A stretch of DNA of 64,000 bases, from positions 62,001-126,000 of the forward strand of contig QJNS01000199.1 in assembly GCA_004154925.1 (NCBI GenBank). Reading direction: 5' to 3'. A program made the translations under genes and the position numbers. Under the pieces are notes generated by a model. That model was given only the letters and a program-made list of their open reading frames with translations, searched no databases and was not told the origin of the DNA. The number at the start of each line of letters is the position of its first letter. Position 1 is the stretch's first letter. Below are positions 36,279 to 46,400 of this stretch, piece after piece. The stretch is from Monosporascus cannonballus. Taxonomy: Eukaryota; Ascomycota; Sordariomycetes; Xylariales.

Positions 36279-39200
36279 ATGGCGGAAGTACAACGCCCAG
36301 CGGACATTGAGGCCTTGAGGGCTGCCCAAGAGGCCGCCGGCGCACTCGATGAGAATGTCTTCGAGGAGGGAAACGCGTCCAAGGAGGAGAGGACGGCACA
36401 TCACATTCGTGCAAATAGCTCCATCATGCACTTGAACAAACTCCTTGGTGAGTGACGGCGACAGAATCTACAGCGAGCCCCATGTCCCTCTATCTGCGCC
36501 AGCTGCACTTGGGGCGATAACATGGCTAATTAGTTCAATCCGTGAATAGTTGCCAACAGAGGAGAAATTCGTAAGTCTCTCTAAGCTAAACTCAGGAGAT
36601 CTTGGTTGGTTCTTCGCCCATGCTTATCTTGACCCCAGCTATCCGGATCTTTAGAACAGCCCACGAGCTTTCCCTCCACACAATCGCCGTCTTCAGTTAT
36701 GAGGACCGACTTAGCATGCACAGACAGAAAGCCGATGAAGCCTACGTCATTGGCAAGCGTGGCCAGTACACGCCGGTTGGGGCTTATCTGGCTGGCGACG
36801 AAATCATCAAGATCGCTCTGGAACATGGTGCTCAGATGATTCACCCGGGTAATGCCGTCTGGTACCTCGTTGGCCTGTCCGGTATTCGCTAATTGGCCAT
36901 CTTAGGTTACGGTTTCCTATCAGAAAATGCTGAGTTTGCTCGAAATGTTGAGAAGAACGGCCTCGTGGTGAGTATCTCTGCTCTTTACCCGTAACGCTCA
37001 TGTTACATGCCATGGACTTGGCTGACTTGGCGAGTGGAGTTCGTTGGTCCCTCGCCTGATGTGATTGACAATCTCGGCGACAAAGTCTCCGCCCGAAAAC
37101 TCGCAATCGCTGCGCAAGTACCAGTCGTACCTGGAACCGAAGGCGCAGTTGCCACGTTTGAGGAGGTCAAGAGTTTCACTGACCAGTATGGCTTCCCTAT
37201 TATCATCAAAGCAGCTTATGGTGGTGGCGGCCGAGGCATGAGAGTTGTGCGAGACGGGGCAAGCTTGAAGGAGTCCTTCGACAGAGCTACTTCTGAGGCA
37301 AAGACCGCATTTGGTAATGGCACGGTCTTCGTCGAGCGATTCTTGGACAAGCCAAAGCACATCGAAGTCCAGCTGCTCGGAGATAACCATGGCAACATCG
37401 TACACTTGTACGAGCGTGACTGCTCGGTCCAACGGAGACACCAGAAAGTCGTCGAGATCGCGCCCGCCAAGGATCTCCCTGCACAAACCCGCGATGCCAT
37501 CTTGGCCGATGCCGTCAAACTGGCGAAATCCGTCAACTACCGTAATGCGGGTACGGCCGAGTTCTTAGTGGATCAACAGAACCGGTACTACTTCATTGAG
37601 ATTAACCCTCGCATCCAAGTCGAGCACACCATCACCGAAGAAATCACCGGCATCGACATCGTCGCCGCTCAGATCCAGATCGCCGCCGGCGCTACGCTGC
37701 AGCAGCTCGGTCTGACACAGGACAGAATCTCCACCCGGGGCTATGCTATCCAATGCCGAATTACGACCGAAGATCCCGCCAAGAACTTCCAGCCCGATAC
37801 TGGCAAGATCGAGGTGTACAGATCCGCCGGTGGGAATGGTGTGCGTCTAGATGGTGGAAATGGATTCGCTGGTGCGGTGATCACGCCGTACTACGATTCC
37901 ATGTTGGTCAAGTGCACATGCTCAGGCTCCACATACGAGATCGCTCGCCGGAAGATGCTCCGGGCTCTGGTTGAGTTCCGCATCCGTGGCGTCAAGACCA
38001 ACATTCCCTTCCTTGGCTCGCTGCTTACTCACCCGACGTTCATTGACGGTAACTGTTGGACAACCTTCATTGATGATACTCCCCAGCTCTTCGATCTCAT
38101 TGGCAGCCAGAACCGTGCTCAGAAGCTGCTGGCATACCTGGGTGATATTGCTGTCAACGGAAGCAGCATCAAGGGCCAGATCGGCGAGCCCAAGTTCAAG
38201 GGTGACATTATTCTTCCTGAACTTCTCGACGAGAATAGTCAGAAGATCGATGTCTCCCGACCGTGCCAGAAGGGATGGAGGCAGATCATCCTCGAACAAG
38301 GACCCAAGGGGTTCGCCAAGGCTGTTCGTCAGTACAAGGGCTGTCTACTGATGGACACCACCTGGCGCGATGCTCATCAGTCCCTCTTGGCCACCCGTGT
38401 CCGTACCGTCGATTTACTTAACATTGCAAAGGAGACCAGCCACGCTCTGAGCAACCTGTATAGCTTGGAGTGTTGGGGCGGTGCCACATTTGATGTCGCC
38501 TACCGCTTCCTCTACGAAGACCCCTGGGACCGACTGCGCAAGATGCGAAAGGCGGTCCCCAACATTCCCTTCCAGATGTTGCTCCGAGGTGCCAACGGTG
38601 TTGCGTACGCCTCCCTTCCGGACAATGCTATCTACCATTTTGTCGACCAGGCCAAGAAGAATGGTGTCGATATTTTCAGGGTGTTCGATGCTTTGAACGA
38701 CATCAACCAGCTTGAGGTCGGTATCAAGGCTGTGCAGAAAGCCGGTGGAGTCGCCGAGGGAACCGTGTGCTACAGCGGTGACTTTCTGGTACGTTTTTTT
38801 TTCTTCTCATCCTTCTTTCCATCACCTGGTCCGCCATTCTCTTTATGACGTCCTTGATGTTACAACTTTCCACATCCTGGTATGGGGAAAGGGAGCAGGC
38901 GCCACGACAGTGTTGCTGTCTCCATGGAGGTGCTTCTCAGCTCTTCCGATCTGGTTCTCAGCATCACCAAGCTTCAGCGCGAGACATCAACTGGAGAACC
39001 ATCACCGTACTCAGAAGCACATCGACAATGTTTCCGGGATCACTAGAGTTGTCCAAACCATCTGTGCAAAGGAATGCATATCCGCTCATCTCACTGCTCG
39101 GAGGTACTATTGCAGCGATTGCGACTATGCTTCCAAATCTCAGCAAAAATTCAATATTCATTATCAGGCGCAAAAACACCTCAAGAAGGTCATAGAAAAG

Positions 39201-40781
39201 GGCTCTTAGCTCCATTCACCCTCGGGACTTCGGACTTCTTGTATTTGCTTTAACTCTCTTCTTCGTTATTCCAATTTTCTTCGTCACTCTAACTTTATAG
39301 CAGTGCAAGATTCACTAACTCTGTAATCAGAATCCCAAGAAGAAGTACAATCTCGAATACTATCTCGACTTGGTGGACAAGTTGGTCGCGCTGGACATTG
39401 ACGTTCTTGGCATCAAGGACATGGCTGGTGTTCTCAAGCCCCATGCTGCCAGGCTTCTTGTCGGCTCCATCCGCAAGAAGTATCCTGACCTGCCCATCCA
39501 CGTTCACACCCACGATTCTGCCGGTACTGGTGTGGCCTCTATGGTTGCTTGCGCACAGGCCGGTGCAGATGCCGTTGACGCTGCGACTGACAGCCTGTCC
39601 GGCATGACGTCCCAGCCAAGCATCAACGCCATCCTTGCTTCGCTTGAGGGCACGGATTGCGACCCCGGATTGAATGTCGCCCACGTACGGGCCCTGGACA
39701 ACTACTGGTCCCAACTTAGACTCTTATACTCGCCTTTTGAGGCACATCTCACCGGTCCTGATCCCGAGGTTTATGAACATGAGATTCCAGGTGGCCAGCT
39801 CACCAACATGATGTTCCAGGCGGCCCAGCTCGGTCTTGGCTCGCTATGGGCCGAAACAAAGAAGGCTTACCAGCATGCCAATGCCCTCCTGGGTGATGTC
39901 GTCAAGGTCACGCCCACTTCCAAGGTCGTTGGCGACCTTGCACAATTCATGGTCTCCAATAAGCTTGCCCCCGAAGCCATCGTCGAGCGAGCTGCTGAGC
40001 TCGACTTCCCCGGATCAGTCTATGAATTCCTCGAGGGCATGATGGGGCAGCCCTACGGTGGGTTCCCCGAACCTCTCCGCTCAAGGGCCCTACGGAACCG
40101 CCGCAAGTTGGATAAGAGACCAGGCCTCTATCTCGAGCCCGTTGACTTCAAGAAGACGCGTGCCGAACTCTCCCAGAAATGGGGCCAAGTTACTGAGACA
40201 GATATTGCCTCTTATCTCATGTATCCTAAGGTATTCGACGATTACAAGAAGTTCATTCAGAAGTACGGCGATCTGTCCGTCCTTCCGACCAGGTACTTCC
40301 TTTCGGCTCCTCAGATCGGCGAGGAGTTCCACGTCGAGCTGGAGAAGGGGAAGGTGCTGATCCTGAAGCTCCTTGCCGTCGGGCCCCTGTCTGAGAACAC
40401 AGGCCAGCGGGAGGTCTTCTACGAAATGAACGGAGAAGTCCGCCAGGTCACTGTCGACGACAATAAGGCCAGCGTCGAGAATGTCAGCCGTGCTAAGGCC
40501 GACCCTGGCGACTCCAGCCAGGTCGGTGCCCCAATGGCCGGTGTGCTGGTCGAATTAAGGGTGCACGAGGGAAGTGAGGTCAAGAAGGGTGACCCGCTTG
40601 CCGTACTGAGCGCCATGAAGATGGTGGGTTCATCCCTTCCTAATTATTATGACAGGGAACTAACTAAAAATAGGAAATGGTCATCTCCGCCCCCCATAAC
40701 GGCAAAGTATCTGGTCTTCAGGTTAAGGAGGGCGACTCGGTCGATGGCTCCGATTTGGTGTGCAGAATAACTAGAGGTTAA
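36279..40781 (+). CDS. pyc: Pyruvate carboxylase
   Basis: Biotin enzyme making oxaloacetate from pyruvate, HCO3- and ATP; cytosolic in many fungi. Exons: 36279-36447, 36550-36570, 36639-36848, 36906-36967, 37040-38788, 39331-40623, 40674-40781; 3612 nt, 1203 aa (usual about 1190). Biotin carboxylase domain: VANRGEI at 57-63 (encoded by the 21-nt second exon), HPGYGFLSEN, ATP-grasp loop GGGGRGMR from 215, EINPRIQVEH. Carboxyltransferase domain: DTTWRDAHQSLLATRVR, LECWGGATFDVA, GIKDMAGVL. Biotin carrier: AMKM with biotinylated Lys1167, then 36 residues to the end. The intron 38789-39330 is 542 nt, by far the longest in the gene, and carries a zinc-finger fragment. No catalytic motif is missing. 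Confidence 0.95.
38790..39209 (+). pseudogene. C2H2 zinc-finger gene fragment nested in a PYC intron
   Basis: Inside the long PYC intron the plus strand stays open in the frame of the preceding exon to a TAG at 39207-39209. The last 35 codons encode a complete finger, C-x2-C-x12-H-x5-H (starts RYYCSDC, ends HYQAQKH), followed by LKKVIEKGS. Just upstream is a His half-finger (ENHHRTQKHIDN) with the family linker VSGITRVV, but its Cys pair is missing. This resembles the tandem-finger genes common in Sordariomycetes, of which only the 3' end seems to be present. If the PYC intron were retained, the frame would fuse the truncated carboxylase to the finger. More likely it is an inserted relic removed by splicing. 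Confidence 0.55.
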
Positions 40782-42537
40782 ATAGCGTGTGCTGCACAGC
40801 TAAGGAGAACTCTTGCTACCTTAGCTTATGAGGCTTCATTCCGGGTTCGTAGACACTGGTGAATTCAAGGGGATAGAGGAGCAAATGGAGTAAAACAGCC
40901 GGGCGAGTGGAAACAGAATTCGATCGGTGAAATGTCTTTCGTAGTCCTAGGCTACTGGGTCTCTGTTTATTAACCCGCGAAAATCGCGTCTTTTCAATGT
41001 ATTGTTCGTGATCCGACTAGTTACTGCAAACGATGCCGACGAATGGTTATGCTATAAGTGAATCGCCTCCAGTTTCTCGGGCTACGGACAACCGCACGAA
41101 GGACCCTTCCTTTAAACACACAATAGAAATGCTATATCGCAAAGGGAAGTAAAGCTACTCCTTCCACAGCCCCTCGTAGGCGGAGTAGGATGCTGGTCTT
41201 GCTCATTAGAAAACCAGTCCCTGTCGGGTTGTGTGTGCTAGGTTTCGTCAGAGTCGCCGGACTAGATTGGGTTGCTTGACTTGCTTCTATAGCACTGCAG
41301 TATCAAGCTTTGAGTTCAGGCGGAAGCCGCTCGGTAGCTTCAATCTCCTTTTGCCCCCGAGCCTCGGGTTGTCGAGAACATGGGGGACTGGCTAGTCAGC
41401 AGCTATCCACGGCACGGCAGGTTGGGCATTGTATGATGAAAACTGATCTCCGGAGCTGCTTGAGTAGGCTCAAAGCTGGCCAAACCATGCGAGACCGCAT
41501 GAGCAGTATAGAGTTGGCTATAACGGCTGTTTCGACGACTAGCTGGTGCAAGAGGTCGCATAGTCGAAATAAAAACTCTAGGATTAGAGCAGACATCCGC
41601 TGGCATCCCTTCATCCCTATCATGCTCGTGCGCGAAGAAACAGTCCACCCGATCGGGATCGGTCTCCGCCTACAGCTTTTGGTTAAGTAGCGCGTCGGAT
41701 GAATGAACACCTCGACGACAGCAGGAAGAAGGCCGCCCAAGGCTGTCGTGGGTCTGCTCCCGTCGACGGGATATAGTGGCATATAATGCGGGGATGATCA
41801 ACCCCTTTTACAGCACCGTCTCGCGAGAGGACCCAAACGAGCCGGGTTGTTTAACGCCGGTTTGTTTCCGGGGAAAAGGGGGGGGGGTTAGTACGCTCCG
41901 GGGAGGCGAACCCGGGCGAGAACCTCTGCGACATTTGGGGCTAGAAACGCAGAGAGGGAAGGCGAAGCAACAAGAAGAGGGCGCGGCTCGACGACCGCAA
42001 ATAAAGCGATGACGGGTGATGCACTCCTCGGACGGAGGGCATAGCAAAGGCACGAGCGCGAGTGAGTAGGTAGGTAACTTACGTACGGACTTGGGATGAT
42101 TGGTAGGTGAGTGAATCAGCGCGTGCCACCACCACGGGGACAACAAACTTAAGCTTCAAGTAAGTTAAGCTACCTGCTAGACAAACCACAGCATACCTAC
42201 CTACCCACCTCCTACTTCCTCCCTTCCCGATCCCCGTCCGCCAGCCCGTAGTACTAGCGCCAGCGACGAGGACAGCCCAGCCCGCGCAACTCGATTCCTG
42301 CCCCCCACCCAAGTCCTGAACCATCACTTCTGAAAACTTACGTACGCACCACCGGTCTTCGCAACATCCCAACCAGGGGTCTTCCTACGTACGTCCCGAC
42401 CAGGCGCCTAACCGCCATCGACCACCACACCTCGGCCCATCTTTCTATCCACTCACCACATCAATATATGTACTATCTGACTTGGTCGCCCAACGCAGAG
42501 AGTCAAAGCACGACAAGAAGACCCGGCGGCAAGGACA
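40782..42537. other. Intergenic downstream of PYC
   Basis: Overlapping ORFs of 80-128 codons on both strands at 41.3-41.8 kb have no recognisable family and may be decayed sequence. A C8-10/G run and TAGG/CCTA repeats occur at 41.88-42.2 kb. Nothing is called. Confidence 0.35.
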
Positions 42538-42759
42538 ATGGGCAGCAACTCGTGGCTCCGGCCAGAGCCGGCCCCGCCCGTTGGCTTCGCAGACCACGCG
42601 TCCTACGTTGCGCAGGCCGTCGCGGGGCTGCTCATCGGCGGCTTCTGGGGGCTCGTGGCGTTCAGGGCGGCGTACGCGTGCGCGAGGGCGGTCGGTCTCC
42701 GGGATGTGCTGCCCGAGGAGCCGTTCGGCGACGGCTGGTGGCAGTGGCGGCGACTATAG
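42538..42759 (+). CDS. Possible small single-TM protein, 73 aa
   Basis: Intronless ORF starting in a good context (acaATGG). The product has one hydrophobic stretch at about 24-50 (AVAGLLIGGFWGLVAFRAAY) preceded by a short polar N-terminus and followed by a Trp-rich acidic then basic end (GDGWWQWRRL). GC-rich codon use resembles genuine genes of the window. Such small proteins are often mitochondrial or ER membrane components, but this one is not recognised. It ends about 340 bp before the convergent zinc-finger/clathrin gene. Confidence 0.4.
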   Translation: MGSNSWLRPEPAPPVGFADHASYVAQAVAGLLIGGFWGLVAFRAAYACARAVGLRDVLPEEPFGDGWWQWRRL

Positions 42760-43101
42760 CGGACCATGTTATATGATACGAATGCCTCAACAAGGATAGG
42801 TTACAAGATCGCCGTGCATGATACCACGGAAAATCACGAAATAACAGGACCAAGGCATCAAGAAAAGCTCCATAATGTACTATCATACAACAACACTGGA
42901 TGATGGTCTCTGAGCATTCCTTGGTACTGTAGGAATATCAGAGACTTATCAAAGCATTATTTTGGTAGAGGAGATGGTGAGAATAAACCAGATCCTCGGT
43001 TCATATCTTCACTTGATATCCTCGAGATGAGAAACGCTGCACGACAAAATCCATGCCTCCAGCCTTTCTTTTCTCTACGACAACCAACACTAACCGGCTA
43101 C

Positions 43102-43482
43102 TTAAGTCATTTTCGGTAATGGGAAGGACTTGGCAAGAGGGTTGAGGCGGCTTCCCAGCGGGTTCCGAATATGCGGCGTCTTGATGGTGTTTCGCAAGCC
43201 ATCGGTGCCAACGGAAACATTACGACTGAATCCGCAACGAAGACAGTTACGGGCCCAAGCCTTGTTTTGCAGGCCACAAGCCGCATTACCACACTCCCAG
43301 TTCATACGTTGGGGAGTGTCGGCGCTGCCTGCGCGAGAGATTGAATCTGGGGAAACTGGAGCGGTGTCCCAAATAGACGTCGGGATGGTCGAAGGTGGTG
43401 CAATTCCTGGTGAAATGGCCGGATATGACGGAGGCGAAGGCGGCAACTGCACGGGGACGGGAATCAAGGGTTGCGGCACCAC
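43102..43482 (-). CDS. In-frame RanBP2-type zinc-finger ORF after the clathrin stop
   Basis: The 126 codons directly following the clathrin TAG (43483-43485) stay open in the same frame to TAA at 43102. They encode a Pro/Ser-rich linker, then a perfect RanBP2-type finger W-x-C-x4-C-x3-N-x6-C-x2-C (MNWECGNAACGLQNKAWARN followed by CLRCGF), then a basic tail. No ATG opens the frame before 43315, where a 71-residue protein could start just ahead of the finger. Options: a separate small gene (start at 43315, or an upstream exon spliced at the TTCTAG|G that contains the clathrin stop), an alternative 3' end of clathrin, or stop-codon readthrough. Composition and the intact finger argue that it is translated; how is open. 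Confidence 0.6.
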   Translation of the reverse strand: MVPQPLIPVPVQLPPSPPSYPAISPGIAPPSTIPTSIWDTAPVSPDSISRAGSADTPQRMNWECGNAACGLQNKAWARNCLRCGFSRNVSVGTDGLRNTIKTPHIRNPLGSRLNPLAKSFPLPKMT

Positions 43483-46400
43483 CTAGAAGCCGTAGCCGGT
43501 AGGCTGGGGTGCGAAGCCATTGGGCTGGCCGAACGGAGCAGGCGATGCGCTAGCTCCGGGACCCGCCGTAATCATGAGACGGTTGCCTCCGAGGATGGGC
43601 GTCTCGTCTTCATGCCTCTCTTGCGCCGCCTCCCTCGCCTTTCGGGCTTCATTATCAGCCTTAAGGCTAGCGAGCTCTTTGGTTTGTTGGCAGAGCAGGT
43701 TGATCATATACGGCATCGTGAAGTCGTGCAGACCATAGCGCCAGGATATCTCGAGAACGAGATCGGGACGAATGAGGTCGTAGCATGAATACAGCATGCC
43801 AACATAACACTCTCGGCTGCCGATGTCGACGAACTGTGTAATTCTATTAGCACGGAATCGCAAGAAAAATCAAAGTTAGAACCTACGTAGCGAAGTAAGT
43901 CCTCCACGACATCTGACTTGCCGGACATAGCGGCAGTCTCGATAGCATCCTTGAAAAGCTTGTCCTGCTTCGACAAGGCAATCGACTTCTCCCACCTCTT
44001 GTTCTTGCGATAGATATTAGCTGCGATTTGGCGGAAGAAGACGAGCTCGTGCTTTTCTAGACGACCAGCCAGGTCGACGGGATCATAGTTGTCGTAGTTC
44101 TCGACGGAATCACGCAATGTCTTGTAGTCCTCCTCCTCGATGAGTAGGTCGTTGATGGCATCGTTAACGATTCGCTTGTTCTGCGGCTGTACGTTGAGCA
44201 GGAACGGCTTGATGAGCGGAAGGTTATCGGACTTCTGGAACATGCGGACGACCCGGTTGACGTCGATGCGGGGAGTGAGCACTTGGAGGAGATCGGTGAG
44301 GAGGGATGGATGCTGCTCAAGATAAAAATTGATTGCGCGGTAGTAGATTTCTAAGTTGGCCACCTTGACGACGATCTCTTTGAATTGCTGGTGCTCCCAG
44401 GAATTCTGCGCACGTTCCATGACGGCGAGCGCGGCGTTGTCGAACTCATCGTAGTGGTAGTAGCAGAAGACCAACTCGGGCCACAGGCTAGCCTCCTCGC
44501 AAGCGCGGATCAGCTTCGGCATGTTCATTCTGCTCCAGAACAGCTTGATGTGTTCCATTAGTCTCTCGGGATGATACTTGGAGAGGGCAATGCCAAGCTC
44601 AGTGAACATTCCCATATGAGCACGCTCCAGACCAAGACCTTGCTCAAGGAGGTCTATCAGCTCATCGAAGTATCCCTCCCGCTCGTACTGCTTCACGAGG
44701 GCCTGCAGTTGCTCGGCATCCACGATCAGGTTGAGACCGCAGATCTTTGCCAGTCGGAATTCCTTCTTGGCAACACAGGCGGCATGGACTTCCTTCCATA
44801 CCCTGATATTGTTGGCCTTGCGGGCGCATTCGACGGCAGCCTGGTAGTCTTCTAAGTGGACAAGGGTGGTCGCCAGTTTAGCCCAGTTGGAAATGCTGGT
44901 GTAGAAAATCTTGGCGGCTTGGTACAGGCCCTCGCCAGCAGCCTTGTCACCGGACTCCTCGACGTTGGCCACGTTCGTTCCCCGAAGGAAGTCCTCCAAT
45001 TCTCCGAGCTGATCAAGCCTCGCATAGCAGAAGGCCAGAGCAGTGTCGATAGGCGGCTCCCGGAGAGTCTTTCGTGCCATGCGAAGATACTTGACGAGAT
45101 CCTCGTCCTTGCCGGCCTGGGTGGCAACTTCGATAACCTCGACATAGTTGCGAGGATCACCAGCCTTAATGTATGATTCGATCGCATCCGAGATGCGGAG
45201 GCCATCCAACTGGGCCTTGGCAACTTTGCTCCAGACTTCGGGCATATCAACGTCTTCGGCAAAGCCATTAGCCCGGTCGATACTAACGACGTGTTCAACG
45301 AGGACGTCGACAGCCGCGATCTTGTTGCCGACCTTCTTGTAGATCTCGAAAGCCTCCTCATGAAGACCGACATCGATACAGAGCTGTGCGCAGTCGTCGG
45401 GGTTGAAGGCGTCTAATTTGTGGATGTAATCCATAACTCTGGCCTTGTCGGCTCTGGCTGCAGTGAGGATGAGGAGGTTTTGCAAGCTGGGGTTATCGTT
45501 GAACGGCGAGGGCTCAAGCATGATCTTCTCCAGCAGCTCGATGAGTTCGCCAGGGAGATCATTATGCAAGAAGGCCGCCACGGCTTCGGAGACCTTGGCG
45601 GGGTCGCTGCATTCGGGAACGGCGGTAGCAACCACCTGGTCGATGACGGAGCGGCGGTGGATGTTGTTCTCGCTGAGCACAAAGTTCCAAAGCTCCCGAT
45701 CGGCACGCTCCAAGAGGTAGCGAGCTTGGGCTCGGTACATGGAATTCTCGTTGGTGATGTTGACCAGCTCAAGGTCGTTTTGGCCCTTTTGGTATGCAAT
45801 GAAGGCGAAGTTGGGATCTCGCTTCTCGCAGTACTTACCGACACTCAATGTGTCATACTGGTCGTTCTCCTTCAGGAACTTCTCGGGGTTATTGTTCGAG
45901 TCGATGTAGATCTTCGCGAGAGCATTGTACACCGCCTGTTGCTGGTTCCCAGACTGTAGGGTAGCCTCAAGGAAGGGTAGCAGAAGCTTCAGTCGGTTGC
46001 GCGACTCCACCTCACCAACCAGAGAGTCAATCGGGATCGAAGAGGGCTGCACGGTGGACAACAGGTTCTTGATGACCTGCTCATCGCAGTCGACATCGAG
46101 CAGGCCACCAATAACTTCAGGTGTCCTGCTGGGGTTGACACGCTGGACGTAAGTTTCGATAGCGTTGAACTTCTGGTTCTGGTACAGGTACAAGATCAAG
46201 TCGTGGACAAAGTTGTACTTGTCGCAAACGATGATCAGTGGCAGCATTTCCGGAAGTCTTGCCTCCTTCAGGAAGTTCTTGACCTTCTCAGGGTTGTAGT
46301 GGTTGCTGTCCCTGCAGATCCTTTCAACTTCATTGAGTTGGCCCATCTTCGTGGCGGCCTCGATGTATTTGAAGTGAACATCGGGATCCTGGGACATGTT

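Noticed and set aside
35877..36455. 192-codon ORF extending PYC upstream
   Set aside because: The added about 134 residues read like a C-rich leader and end in the intron; the family starts near the ATG at 36279.
41310..41782. Overlapping 126- and 128-codon ORFs on opposite strands
   Set aside because: Neither has a recognisable domain or a convincing gene context.
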